This document shows, piece by piece, positions 46,086-58,016 of a DNA stretch of 64,000 bases. Source of the DNA: Melastoma dodecandrum (lineage: Eukaryota > Streptophyta > Magnoliopsida > Myrtales > Melastomataceae); contig JARUPY010000537.1 in the NCBI GenBank assembly GCA_029817715.1, positions 372,001-436,000 on the forward strand. Reading direction: 5' to 3'. Made by a program: the position numbers and the translations under genes. The stretch's first letter is position 1; every line of letters starts with the position of its first letter. Below the pieces are notes generated by a model. That model ran no database searches, was not told where the DNA came from, and saw nothing but the letters and a program-made list of their open reading frames with translations.

Positions 46086-48159
46086 TTTAGATAATAATAA
46101 TAATATAAAATATGAAAACAGAAAAAAAAAATTCTTCAATCAATCCGAGATTTTAGGGGAGACCTTTTTCATCTAATTCCTCACTTTTACACGCTATAAT
46201 CACTCCCCCAAAAAGTATCTCGTTTCCCATTAAATAATATATTTTACCTTCTTTGTCTCGATGAACTTAGCCACAATCCCCTTCACATACCCAATATGTA
46301 AAAAAAGAAACAATCAACAAGACAATTATCAGGGACGTAAAAAAGAAAAAAAAATTCAAGGATTCCCTTAACAGAGATTCTCTGAAATACTAAGAGCCAA
46401 AGCCTCCCCAGCCCCATCAGATACAATCTCCAATTAGAGAATCAAGTCCCTCTCCTCCATGACATTCCACCCCTCTGAGAAATCGGAGGCACCCCTCTTC
46501 AAACAATTCTCGGAGACAAATTCATCTACATACAACTGGAGGCCAACTCCTCCCGACGTACCTACAGAAACCGAAGCCAACGACTCCCCCTCTCCAGTGC
46601 TGACGAGCCAAAGTCTCCCGACCAGCCTACAAGCCGATACCCTCCCGGCGTCGTTCATCCTCCTCGAGCCATCCCGAAGCTAGATAACCCCTCGGTGAGA
46701 CTTCCTCTTACTTTGCTAATTCCAGCATGCTTCTACCATGTTCGATATGTTGATTCTGTCGTTCCCTTTCTTCTTTGGATACTACACACACCATGGGGTG
46801 AGGAACGAGCCTTCAGACAAGATCATGACAGCCGAAGTTACAAACAAGGGATAGCCGGCGCGCTACCTTCCTCCGGTATTGGATTACGGCGAAAAAAGGT
46901 CGTAATCACATAAACTCCTCCCTAACACATTTTCGTACGTCTCTTAGACGTCATAGCTTTCACAGTAGCTTTGGAGGTCGATTTTGCATTCATTTGTGCC
47001 ACGGAAGTGTCAGGACATCTCCCGGCCTTCTATTCCAATTATTTTCTGCGGCAACGCCTCCAAAGGCTGGTATTTTCGAAGAGGTTATGGACACTTTCGA
47101 ACCTCAAACTCAAAAGGTCAAATGATCTAAATGAGTAATGATCTTGGAGATATTTTTATTTTAATTTTTTGTTGATCGATGATCGGGTTATTCCCCCCCG
47201 AAACAGCCGCTACTTTCGTTGGCCGCAACAGGACATTGTCGCTTTCCGGGGATGTTTCATGAGATCTAACCGTTGGATCTTACTTAGATTTTTCGAAGAT
47301 AAACTAAACTTCAAGGAGGTTGTATTAATATATACATGAACCACTGACGTTTCAAGCATAATATGAAACAATCTCCCGAACAGACTGTATACTCAGTAAA
47401 GTATACTGAATGTTGCAATCTTTTTCTTTATGTTACAACGGCAGATCCCATCATTGGATCATCCTCATATTTTGTTATGTCTTCTTCATTTCATCACGGT
47501 GATTTTGACATATTATTCAAATTTTTTCGTTTTGAGGATAAAAAGTTTTTTCATTTTTCTTCCTCGAACTTTCCCGGCCGAAGTCAGATCGAGTCTACAA
47601 AATGGTCTGACATTTTACTCCTGTATATCTTACGATCTAACCATTGGATCCATGTGAAGGTTTACATATTCTTCATAGCTTTACCTTTCTGTGAAGTCCT
47701 TTTGCCCTCCAATCAGTTATTTGCGACCAAGATATGATTGGAAAAACACCGTCTGTGCAAACTGTTCCGCTTTTCCGGATATGCACATTGGTTCCTTGAT
47801 CTTGATAAATTGCACCATTAGATTTTCATAAAATTTTACAGGCACACTCTTCATTAAGTTTCAAATCTGTTGGTTAAATTTTGATTCAATGAGATAATTT
47901 TTGCCAAAGTTATAGTCCGTTTTCTGAACTGTGCACAATCTCTGTTCGTTGTGATTCGTGATTTCGTAACTCTTGATCATCGTTGATTTATGTAAAACAC
48001 ATGTGAAGTCTTGCGCTCTACTATCTCGCACAACTTACACTTTGCCTTTTTGTCTATGCATGTACAATGGATGCATAAGTTTCGAAGGCCCAGCCCGAAC
48101 CTCTCGAAGGGCTTTAGAATGTGCGTGTACGTGAATCCTTCCGTGTGTAAAACCGCGAT
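46086..48159. other. Unassigned, probably LTR/repeat sequence
   Basis: Over 2 kb without a supported gene. A short ATAATAATAAT run lies near 46092. Two similar GATCTAACCGTTGGATC / GATCTAACCATTGGATCC stretches at about 47263 and 47635 suggest LTR-derived DNA. No domain is recognisable in any short frame. Confidence 0.4.
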
Positions 48160-48945
48160 GTCAAGACCATCAACGGCTCCACCACATGAGGTACATAGGG
48201 GAGGTGCGGGCCTCCCCGACAAGATAGAAAATCTACTTGTAACAGGCCGTGGGCCCAAGTGCATAGGCCTACGGTCACCATTCTTCCCCGCCCTCTTTGA
48301 TCTCAATAATTGTTTGTGCTTGTCCGCATGCCTTAGGCCAATAGGTTAATTGTCGCATGTTGTTTGCTTTCAACAAATAGGAGTTCGGGCCTAAAAGCCC
48401 GAATTGGGTCCAATGCCCGTAAAACACTGACATGAGTCCGGAGTCATGCCCGGATCGGGTCCAACATCCGTTAAACAAAAGTAAATCTTTTGGAGCAAAC
48501 GCCACATCCTTTTTTGCATGTTAGAATGTAAGAGTTAGTAAATAGGAATCCCCGAATCCAACACTGGTTTTCCGACTTAAACCAGTTTTCAAAACTAAGT
48601 CGGTGGCAACTCCGTATAGTTTACCTAGGTTAAACAACAATCTTTTTACGGAGCCATTTTGGATGAGGAAGGGACGACACGAGCCGCTCCCGATTTCTCC
48701 CGAAAGTTCATTTTTCGGATCATGCTCTGTCTTTCGCCTGCCGCCTCTTAGGAAAACAGAGACGGTGAGCGAGGGACCGAGCAGGCCCAGTTAGGATCCC
48801 TAGGAGGGATTACTCAATTCCCTTCCACAGCGTCCGAAGCTCGAGTCGTGACATCGACCGGTTGGGCTTTGGGGAGCGGGCCCGGATCATCGGGTCGTCC
48901 CAACCGCCACGAGCGTATTAGGCCGGAATGCGCGCGTACAGGGAT
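48160..48945 (-). repeat. Dispersed repeat R, copy 2 (inverted relative to copy 1)
   Basis: Reverse-complement match to 14391-15165 across its length, with small indels. Landmarks on this strand include AAGTCGGTGGCAACTCCGTA, TTTTTACGGAGCCATTTTGG and GACATCGACCGGTTGGGCTT. Confidence 0.8.
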
Positions 48946-50004
48946 CATTACGAAGGTTAATATTCTTTACCATACAAGCGTTACTCGCTTTACAAAAATG
49001 AGTGAGTTAATTTCGTTATCGGATAATATGTTCAGCTAAGTTTCTTCCTTCAAATGTTATAAAGGTTGAACGCTTAAACGTACATTCTTTTGCAATAACG
49101 AGGCAGACTTCCGATTTACCTGTAGATAATCTGGAACTAGGGAACATTAAATTTCTCACATAATGCCTTCTTGCATGATCTCTTCTTCCTATAGGTAGAT
49201 ATGTCTATGATGAGTACGAAAGGTAACCACAGGATAACGATTAGAAAATGTAAACTCATGAGGAACAGACGGCGATAAAATCGCTCAGACTGTAAGCAAA
49301 AGGCGAAGATGGGATGGTGCAGGTTGTGTGCAGCTATTATGCTCGAAAGGTATGTCCTCTGCATCTCTTGGTAAGACTAACTGTATCTGCAGCAGTTATG
49401 CTCAAGTAGACAAAAGGAAAGATAGATTCATAGCATGAAATGAACACTTTGATAACACCAATTAATATCCTTTCACATTGAAGAGAATTGGGAAATTTTG
49501 GGTTTTAGGAATTGGGGATGGTGACAATTGGTGCACGCTAAAATCCCGTGGATGGGATTTCCATGATTTTGGACATGTCGGAGTGTATGTCAGTTTACTG
49601 TACAGATATGTCGAAGCATTGTTGGCACATGTGCATGCTTGATTCGTACATGTCGGTTCACTGATAAAACATGTGTGAGACAATTGGGAAATTTTGCACG
49701 ACGATGAAAATTTCAATTTGGTCCTTGTAACGTTTAAAAGAAAAGCCCTCCAATTTCAATGGAAAAAAGACTAAGCTGCTTTGGTTCTGCCGAAGCTAAA
49801 CGAGAATCTGTTCAGACAATTGCTCGTGAACGATTCTCTTACATCCGGCAGCTGTTTTATTCGGATGAAGATTCTTAGACATGTAGTAACGTTTAGTTCT
49901 CTAAATCGTGGGACTCCCGCCGGATGTTACTAGGCTGTACCATTCTGAGGTATCCGCCCACGGTGGTTTTGTCATGACTCGTCGATGCAATGGACGGGGG
50001 AGTG
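48946..50004. other. Spacer upstream of the Gnk2 gene
   Basis: No gene is recognised. The last ~100 bases are shared with the upstream region of the Gnk2 duplicate at 62140 and therefore probably contain its promoter. Confidence 0.5.
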
Positions 50005-50005
50005 T

Positions 50006-50012
50006 ATAAATT
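50006..50012 (+). promoter_or_regulatory. TATA box of the Gnk2-like gene
   Basis: TATAAAT lies 40 bases before the chosen ATG and is conserved, with its flanks, at 62234-62240 in the duplicate. Confidence 0.55.
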
Positions 50013-50052
50013 ATTGAGAGTTCTGCGTTGTGAGATATCTTGTTGTCGGGTT

Positions 50053-50454
50053 ATGGCTATGCTTGACAGGAGGATGGTGACGATGATGGTCAGCTTGTGT
50101 CTTTTCATTTGTTGTTGCACGAGAACGGGATGTATACCAGACATGACTGTGGTTGGGTACGACTGCAAAGGCGAGTACAATCCTTTGAGTGATTATCAGT
50201 CGGCGGTCGAGAAGGTCAAGAAGCGGCTAAAGCTGGAAACGCACTCCCATGGGTACAATTATTTAACCTATGATGTATCTGGGAATAGCAAGTGCTTCGG
50301 GCAAGGAATATGTGACTCACGGCTCTCTAGAGAAGAATGTATGATTTGCTTGGATACAGCAGACATGGAGATGCTAATCCGCTGTCATTTCCCGGTAAGA
50401 GTTGTGATGATCCTCAGGCAATGTTCATTGAAGTATCAAGACGTCCTCATCTGA
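50053..50454 (+). CDS. Small secreted Gnk2/DUF26 cysteine-rich protein
   Basis: A protein of about 133 residues. It starts MAMLDRRMVTMMVSLCLFIC, a plausible secretion signal, and the mature part begins near CIPDMTVVGYDC. The Gnk2 (DUF26, stress-antifungal) signature CX8CX2C is present (CDSRLSREECMIC), and the end RQCSLKYQDVLI matches the usual C..RYE.Y.F end of the domain. Such single-domain proteins act in the apoplast; ginkbilobin-type members bind mannose and inhibit fungi. The start codon could also be one of the next in-frame ATGs. The stretch between CLDTA and RQC is slightly unusual (HFPVRVVMI), which may indicate a small compensated indel. A decayed duplicate lies at 62140-62690. Confidence 0.68.
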   Translation: MAMLDRRMVTMMVSLCLFICCCTRTGCIPDMTVVGYDCKGEYNPLSDYQSAVEKVKKRLKLETHSHGYNYLTYDVSGNSKCFGQGICDSRLSREECMICLDTADMEMLIRCHFPVRVVMILRQCSLKYQDVLI

Positions 50455-51455
50455 AGAGTGCCAGGAAACGTCTTCCATCATCATTCATGCTTTTTAAGCC
50501 GCTTCACGTCCAAACATCAAATAATTAGTTAGTGAGATAAGAACTAGGAGGCCTTCTGCTCTTGTTTTGTACTTCCGATCTTCACTCGGTATAAGAATAT
50601 GTTTGGTCACATTCGCAGTTTTCAATGTCGATTCTACTAAAGCTCAACCACAAGCTTCCTAATGATGAAACTTCGTCGATACGAATACTAAAAACTGTTT
50701 CGAGGGCAAGGCTCGAGACAGCAGCTCCCATATGTAACCGAAGAAAACGGAAGAAGAAGTAGACAATTTATATGACCGATAATTCAATCATCCTTTTAAT
50801 CAAGAATCCTCTCTTGCACTCATTGTCAACGGCGGCCATTTGATTCGTCAAAACGCATTGCTCCCGCGTCATACAGAAGCACCGATAAGGGAAGAAGGTC
50901 AATGAGCTTATCAGCTGCCATTATCTATCAACTTCCGATGGACATTCGTATAGCCTAAACTGAATAACCAACATGAGGGATCCCCCACCTCGCATTTCAC
51001 TCTGCCACCAGTCTCGCCATCACCCGGCTGTCGACTCCGAGATCGCCTTTTCCTGTAGGCATAATAACTATATATTACATTGCAAAAAAAATCAAACTCA
51101 TCTTATCCATTTCGTAATAAAAATCCCAAAATTTATCTTAAATGACTTTTTTTGTTCAGCTCTAAATTTTGAACACGTAAAATTAAAACATTATTTACTC
51201 ATAAAAAATTATAATAGAATTTAAAACCTTTAAATTTTGTTTTAGAAGTAATTAAATTTGTAATTTCCCTCCTCCTCAACTAATCTCACCGAGGAAGAAC
51301 ATGGTTAAGGCATATGTGTAAGCATTTTACAGATCGTCTCAAACTTGTAAAAGTCCAACTTTTCTCGTGAAGGAAGACGGAGGTGAGCAAAATGACCCAT
51401 TCCCTTCTCGACTCAAGTTGGGATATCTCGAGCTGAACCTTTTCCGCATCAGTAT
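50455..51455. other. Spacer between Gnk2 gene and LTR element
   Basis: The first 100 bases are shared with the 62.6-kb duplicate (CTTTTTAAGCCGCTTCACGT). No gene is seen in the rest. Confidence 0.5.
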
Positions 51456-51460
51456 GGAGC

Positions 51461-52693
51461 TCTTGGCATGGCAAAATCTCGGGCTTCATTATGAGGAGCC
51501 CGTAAATTCATGCCATTTTATGAGAAATCCACAAACTCATTTCACCGACCCATATCAAGTCTACCAAAACCGTGACATAAATTTTAAGCTCATTTTATAA
51601 AGCCCATAAGTCCATGGGTCTTTAAGAGTATTTACAAGCCCACCATTATGTGAGCCCGCCAAGGAAGTACTAAGTCTACAAAGGCCTGTCGGGGTCAGAG
51701 CCTACGAGGGCCAGAATCTACGAGGGTCAGAGTCTACGAGGGCCAGAGTCTATGAGGGTCGGAGTCTACGAGGAACTAGAAAAAATCTTGACTCTAAGAT
51801 TTTTGGAAAGAGGATTATGGGGCCACGTTCCCATGATCTGAAAAGATCTTCTGGAGAAAATCTTGGAATACGACTCTAATTCTTTTAATTTAATATAAGA
51901 AAGAGAAGTTGTTAATTCGTGGATAAGAGCCACATTTCCAAGATCAGGTTGTTACCAAGATTCTAGGGAATTGATTGAGAGGGTCACGACTTGTCATGAA
52001 CGTAGCATACATCCTAAGCATATCAGAGATTTAGTATAAAAGGGAGGAGATCTTCCTTGGAAAATTCACGAACAAATCAGCCAACAGAAGCTTATCTTGC
52101 TCGTCACCCCTTAGATTGTTAGGATTCCCTGACCTGGGCGAAACCCTTAAGGTTTCATTGGTCTTCACTTCCACCATCAGAGTGAGCAACCGTAGCTCTG
52201 GTAAAAAATCCCCGCCTTCACTTCCACCATCAGAGTGACCAACCGTAGCTCTTATAACAAATCCCCGCCAGCACTCCAACGCCAGGACAAGCCATCGTAG
52301 TCCCGGTACACTTCTCCGCCTTCGACACCGCCACCAGGGTGAGCCACCGTAGCCTTGGTATCCACATCCGCCTCTAAATTCGACCACATTCCGTCTACCA
52401 AGCCCAGCAACCAAGTTCTGCCAGCCAAGGAGTGAAAGTTTACAATCAAGTTTACGACGACGCGGCCTAGAATCTCAAGTCTACGACCCCATTCCGAGTC
52501 TACGGAGCCCAGCAGCCAGTCTACGCCCTTACTACCGTCCTTGTTTTTTTTATGGTTGTAAGTATTCTTTACTTGCTGTAAAACTATTTATATTCGATCT
52601 ATTTCATTCAATTACTTACTGGCGACCACATTTACAATCCCTGTGAGTCTTATTGTGAAATATTTCTGACGTAATCTGTTTTCGACGCAAACA
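51461..52693 (+). repeat. 5' LTR
   Basis: 1,233 bases, with a short CTACGAGGGTCAGAGT array near 51710-51775 and a GAGCAACCGTAGCTCTGGTA-type array near 52180-52260. Confidence 0.92.
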
Positions 52694-52739
52694 CGTTTTC
52701 TACGACCACAGTGGGAGACAAAAAAACTTAAAGTTTACA

Positions 52740-54053
52740 GATGCAAAGAATACCAGGAGTGGGGTTAATCGTGACCCTCCACCTCCATTAGATGGAGACG
52801 GTCAGAATATAGCAGGATACGCAAATGAGGAGACCACGGCTCTAGGAAGCCAAGTGGCTGCAACTCAACCCTCTTTCAGGGCACATACTCAACCCTCTAG
52901 GCTTGAGTTCTATAAAGAATTTAATGATATGAAGAACTTGATGGACAGGCGTATCACCGGGCTATAAGACAATCTACTTCAGATACTGGAGCAAATCAGT
53001 GTCTTAAACCGGCCAAGCGCCGCCGTAAAGCCAAATAACCTTGTAGATAGAGAAAATTCTTTTATGGGAGATTCTCGACGCACAGATAAACGTGTTGTGT
53101 CATTCCAAGAGGATGATGTATGGGGAAATACCACTCAGGGCGATGCGGATGTCTTTGGTGAGAAACTGTCTCCTTCTGGACCTTCCTCCCAGCCACCTAG
53201 TCATAATAGACTGGAGCAGCCTCGTAGAGAAAGTTTATATACGAGAACCCATGTAGACGACTCAATCTACAAAGCGAAATTATTGGTGAAACAATTTGTA
53301 CCAGATGTCCATAGAAAAGACATGTACCCCTACGAAAATTCATATTCTGAATACATAGACTAGGAAATGACTCGTGAGAGTCTACGAGAATGATCAGTCC
53401 TAATCATGTCTGCGAAAACGACGATGTAGACTGGGATGAGTATACTCCTAGAGCCAATAGAGTCAGACAGCCCAACTCTTTCGTCCCGGCACAAGTCGAA
53501 AACTTCATAGATGAGGGCTACAAAACAAATGAGTATGCGAATAATTACTCTAACAATGCTCCCCACTCCCGAACCTCCCGTAACAAATTATTCATTCGTA
53601 CCAAAAACCCCCGTGGAGGAGTACGTGCCCATAACAACATCTCCTATTGATGTAGATGTCAGAACAAACCCGTCGCCAGAGGTTGATAGAGTTGAAGAGT
53701 TTAGTCTGCCAACTCTCAAAGATGTTGGGATACAAATGGTAGAACAAGTTATGCCAGATTTTGTGCCCATAATCGATGTCCAACCATTAAAAAATGAAAT
53801 TACAATTCATATTTTTCATGCTTTCCAAACAGAGGTTGACATCGTAGAGAACCTTGAACTTCCCGAGCATGAACCGTGGGCACCTGGAGAAACAATAGTG
53901 GCAAACCCGTTATCATGGTGCCATTTTCCCTTTGATCCGGGCGGTTTGCAACACAACATACGCTTGAATCGACAACGTCTCGTCCAACAAGGCAATGAAT
54001 TTCTATTTCCGCGACACTGGCAAATAGCAGGGGATCACACCGTCTCGTGTTAG
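52740..54053 (+). pseudogene. Internal gag-like ORF remnants of the LTR element
   Basis: Broken plus-strand frames cover the interior: an early stretch (52740-52965), 53064-53363, 53390-53650 and 53511-54053. The last is an open 180 codons including VVEQVMPDFVPIIDVQPL-like and GETIVANPLSWCHFPFDPGG. I do not recognise a domain; their position after the 5' LTR suggests gag. No zinc knuckle or polymerase motif is visible. Confidence 0.5.
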
Positions 54054-54169
54054 GTTTCGAATCCCCATGTCTTCCATTCTCTTAAAGCTTCTTTGTTCGT
54101 ATTCAAACCACTTCAGAATGCTGGGTAAGACTCTCAGCTACGATTGTCTCACCCTTAGAGGGGGGTTTA

Positions 54170-55471
54170 TGTTGGCATGGCAAAATCTCGGGCCTGATTA
54201 TGAGGAGCCCATAAATTCATGCCATTTTATGAGACACCCACAAACTCATTTCACCGACGCATATCAAGTCTACCAAGACCGTGACAAAAAGTTTGAGCCC
54301 AGTTTATAAAGCCCATAAGTCCAGGGGTCCTTAAGAGTATTTACAAGCCAACCGTTACGTGAGCCCGTCAAGGAAGTACTAAGTCTACAAAGGCCTGTCG
54401 GGGTCAGAGTCTACGAGGGCCAGAGTCTACGAGAGACAGAGTCTACGAGGATCTAGAAAAGATCTTAACTCCAAGATTTTTGGAAAGAGGATTATGGGGC
54501 CACGTTCTCATGATCTGAAAAGATCTTCAGCTGGAGAAAATCTGAGAATACGACACTAAGAAAGACAAGTTGTTAATTTGTGGATAAGAGCCATGTCTCC
54601 AGGATCAGGTTGTTACCAAGATTCTAGGGAATTGATTGAGAGGGCCATGACTTGTCAAGAATGTGACATACATCCTAAGCATATCAGAGATTTAGTATAA
54701 AAGGGAGGAGATGTTCCTTGGAAAATTCATGAACAAATCAGCCAATAGAAGCTTATATTGCTCGTCACCCCTTAGATTTTGTTAGGATTCCCCGACCTGA
54801 GCTAAATTCATGAACAAATCAGCCAATAGAAGCTTATATTGCTCGTCACCCCTTAGATTTTGTTAGGATTCCCCGACCTGAGCGAAACCCTTAAGGTTTC
54901 ATTGGTCTTCACTTCCACCATCAGAGTGAGCAACCGTAGCTCTGGTAAAAAATCCCCGCCTTCACTTCTACCATCAGAGTGAGCAACCGTAGCTCTGGTA
55001 ACAAATCCCTGCCAGCACTCCAACACCAGGACAAGCCACCGTAGTCCCGATACACTTCTCCGCCTTCGACACCGCTACCAGGGTGAACCACCGTAGCCTT
55101 GGTATCCACATCCGCCTCTATATTCGACCACATTCCGTCCACTAAGCCCAGCAACCAAGTTGTGACAGCCATGGAGTGCAAGTCTACAGCGCTCTGTTAT
55201 CAAGTCTACGACGACGCGGCCCAGAATCTCAAGACCGGAGTGCCCAGCGTCAAGTTTACGACCCCGCTCCAAGTCAACGGAGCTCAGCAGCCACTCTTCG
55301 ACCTTGCTGCCGTCCTTGTTTTTATTTTTATGGCTGTAAGCATTCTTTACTTACTGTAAAACTGTTTACATTCGATCTATTTCATTCAATTACTTACTGG
55401 CGACCACATTTACAATCCATGTGAGTCTTATTGCCAAATATTTCAGACGTGATCCGTTTTCGACGCGAACA
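54170..55471 (+). repeat. 3' LTR with internal ~78-bp tandem duplication
   Basis: 1,302 bases, colinear with the 5' LTR. It is longer mainly because the segment AATTCATGAACAAATCAGCC to CCCCGACCTGAGC occurs twice in a row (about 54724-54803 and 54804-54881). Confidence 0.92.
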
Positions 55472-55476
55472 GGAGC

Positions 55477-56730
55477 ATATTCATTTTCATATGAACTTTG
55501 CGGCCGAAAATTTTGTCAAGCTTTGCCATTACTTCAGAATCTGTTGCTTCAGTTAGGAAGGGGTGTGCTTAATTATTTATAGTTGCCTGAGAAGTTTCCG
55601 TCCGCGATTATTTGCCGCTTGCTCGAGTAATTTGCACGAGTGTCCGTGGAGTTGTTCCAGCGCGAGAGTTACGTGTGCGAAGTTCGTGAGATTTATTTGA
55701 AACGTGGAGTGGCAACAATACCTGGGAGGACGAAGTGACGATGTATTTTCCCTGAAAGATTAAGTTTACTTTTGGTTTGAATTGAATCGACTGACGAGGC
55801 ATGTGGGTGTGAGAGGGCAAAACATATCCGAGTTAGGATAATTATTTTTTTTTTGGTTATCTCTTTATAATTAACCTTTTCGTGTTTCGGGCAACAAGTC
55901 TACAAATTGTTTATTTTTATTGTATGATAATTTGATTGAGCAATGTATACAAAGTGATTGAATTAAATGTGTTTGGTTGTTTTGGTTGACGTGGCATCCA
56001 AATCTGTAAACATGGAATTGATTTTAATTGGTGAGGTTGTCAATTCACGGCTTATACAATTCACTTGTTGTTACTTCGTTCGGCTATCATGATAATGATA
56101 TAGGGCTAACCATTTGAGAGTACACGACACGACACGACACTACACGATTTAAAACGTATTCGAATTTTTCATTTAGTCTGTGTATTGTGTCTAAACGAGT
56201 CGAATCATTTATACACGATACTATTTTTACATCCGAGTTTGTGGTTTTAGGTAATTCATTTATAGACCTAAAAGATCTATCTCGAGAAGCGGTAAATTCG
56301 ATTGTGAGGAGGAGTACTTAACGGTGGTAGCTTAATTTTCACCTTCTTATGAAATTTATTTTTTTAAAATATATGTTAACCCGTTTAGCTCATATAATAA
56401 TTGTACGCGGTTTTTCCATTTGATTTTTGACAGGACTAAATAAACGGGTCGTGACACCTGTGAAAATTATATATTAGTAATTAAATATATTTTTATCGGG
56501 AAGTCACGGTATTCGCCATTTTTTTTTCATTTTTGTTTATATTTTTCGGATCGGATCAAGGAAATTATACTCTTTTAATTCACTTGTTATTTATCATTCG
56601 TCTTAAAAGAGTTTTTAGAACACAAGCAGAAAAATTCGTTTCAAAACATTTAATAATTTTGATTTCACTCGTTATTTAAAAAAATAATTAATGAATTATT
56701 TAATTACCGATTTCTTGTTTTTTCATATCA
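55477..56730. other. Spacer with an ACACG microsatellite
   Basis: No gene is seen. CACGACACGACACGACAC (about 56124-56146) and later AACCCGTTTAGC and AAACGGGTCGTGACAC words resemble a truncated non-autonomous hAT-like repeat starting TAGGGCTAACC at 56101; I cannot find its other end. Confidence 0.45.
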
Positions 56731-56739
56731 TATATTCAT

Positions 56740-57816
56740 GGCCAAATTAACAAATATATCCTATACTATATCTCATTTTTCCGATCTATCCCGTCGTTTC
56801 GTAGAGTAACCCCAACTTAAGACGTAACTTCGACGTTATCCTCCGTTAGGTCCCATCTTTACGGAGTCCGACATGTCGCACACGTTACTCTAACGCCGTT
56901 AACGGCCAAATTAGTAAATATATCCTGTAATATACGTCATTTTTCCAATCCATCGCGTCGTTTGAAACGTATCGTACAGTAACCCAACTTAAGACGTTAT
57001 CCTCCATTAGGTCCCATCTTGACGGAGTCCCGACGTGTCGCACACATGACTTTGTCGCCGTTAAAATATAACGGCTGGCCAAATCCGATAATCGAAAAAC
57101 CTAATTTCTCCACCTTTCCCTTTCTCACCCAACCCCATACCCATGCTCCATGTTGCTAAGGCCTGCGAGGTATTCATGGAATTGGTTGACGCCGATGGTG
57201 CCTTCTGCCAAAGAACTCGTCTATGAACAACACCCTAAATTCATCAGGACCTACTGGGGAGCAGTGAGCACTGCTTTCTCCTCAAGAAGGAAAAGGTTTC
57301 ATCCATACAGGGTGGTCGTGGCTAACGGCCCTACTTTCGGATGTGTCCTTATGATGGATTTCCTGAGCTCCCTTACTAAGAAAATCAATTTCAACGGTAC
57401 TGGCCTTGAAAACTATCGCCGCATATACATTCCCGATGGCATCCCCTCAGATGTGATCCTGAGGAACCTCTAAAAGTGGGAAATAATACGAAATTGACAG
57501 CCGGGGGTTTATTTCATTATTTCCTCAAAAGGTTCAGGAGCTCGAGCTAATTTTATACTATATGGATCTTTTATATTTTTGGCTTAATTTGCAATTCTGT
57601 CCTGTACTTTTTCTATTTTTTCCGATCTATCCTATGGTTCAGCTAACGGTGATTTTTAACGCCGTCATAGCCACGTATGCGATACGTCGGACTCCGTCAA
57701 GACGGGACCTAACGAAGAATAACGTCAAAGTAACGTCTTAAATTGGAGTTACTGTGCGATACTGGGATAGATCGGAAAAATGGGGTATAGTACATGACAT
57801 AATTGCAAATTAGGCC
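56740..57816 (+). mobile_element. Pack-MULE-like element with perfect 9-bp target duplication
   Basis: It is flanked by identical 9-mers TATATTCAT at 56731-56739 and 57817-57825. The terminal inverted repeats are about 170 bases: left from 56740 (GGCCAAATTAACAAATATAT, TTTTTCCGATCTATCCC, GTTAGGTCCCATCTT, GGAGTCCGACATGTCGCACA) and right inward from 57816 (GGCCTAATTTGCAATTATGT, TTTTTCCGATCTATCCC, GTTAGGTCCCGTCTTGACGG). The left repeat is tandemly duplicated (second copy about 56906-57075). A partial third left-type end starts at 57581 (GGCTTAATTTGCAATTCTGT). The interior carries a 107-codon ORF and no transposase. The ends belong to the same family as those at 31480/40133. Confidence 0.9.
57150..57473 (+). 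CDS. Unidentified ORF inside the Pack-MULE
   Basis: A 107-codon open frame occupies most of the sequence between the inverted repeats. It ends ...GIPSDVILRNL and has a hydrophobic middle (VVVANGPTFGCVLMMDFLSS). I do not recognise the family. Genes inside such elements are usually captured fragments of host genes; whether this one is translated is unknown. Confidence 0.35.
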   Translation: MLLRPARYSWNWLTPMVPSAKELVYEQHPKFIRTYWGAVSTAFSSRRKRFHPYRVVVANGPTFGCVLMMDFLSSLTKKINFNGTGLENYRRIYIPDGIPSDVILRNL

Positions 57817-58016
57817 TATATTCATTTAAGAGAATAAATCAATTGCAGACGACCTCTGTCTTTTGGTCAAGTTCGATTGCAGTTGTACATTATTTAGAGT
57901 TAATCTGGATTGTTCATTCCTAAACTATTATCAGGTAACGACAACAAAGGCAACTTGTATAAGCAGAACCAGCTTGTTCGGATCCCGAAACCTCAATCAT
58001 TTTTCGGCTGTTTGGG

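Larger units (their letters stand above)
51461..55471 (+). mobile_element. Complete non-autonomous LTR retrotransposon
   Basis: The 5' LTR is 51461-52693 and the 3' LTR 54170-55471. The 3' LTR begins TGTTGGCATGG; the 5' copy is mutated to TCTTGGCATGG. Both end in ACA. A perfect 5-bp target duplication GGAGC flanks it (51456-51460 and 55472-55476). A polypurine tract (AGAGGGGGG, 54157-54165) precedes the 3' LTR. The ~1.48-kb interior holds gag-like open pieces but no protease, RT, RNase H or integrase, so it is a LARD-type non-autonomous element. The CGACCACAGTGGGAGAC start of the interior resembles the leader of plant Ty3/gypsy elements, which is a weak hint at its parent. The two LTRs have diverged visibly, so insertion is not recent. 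Confidence 0.92.

Noticed and set aside
48011..48349. Overlapping ~110-codon frames on both strands
   Set aside because: They fall largely in dispersed repeat R, and the equivalent region in the other copy is not open.
54040..54075. tRNA T-loop-like word GGTTTCGAATCC
   Set aside because: No acceptor, D or anticodon stem can be built around it.
57581..57816. A 236-bp foldback MITE with its own 9-bp duplication (TATATTTTT / TATATTCAT)
   Set aside because: The match is only 7 of 9, whereas pairing the right end with the left end at 56740 gives a perfect 9/9 duplication and a longer inverted repeat.
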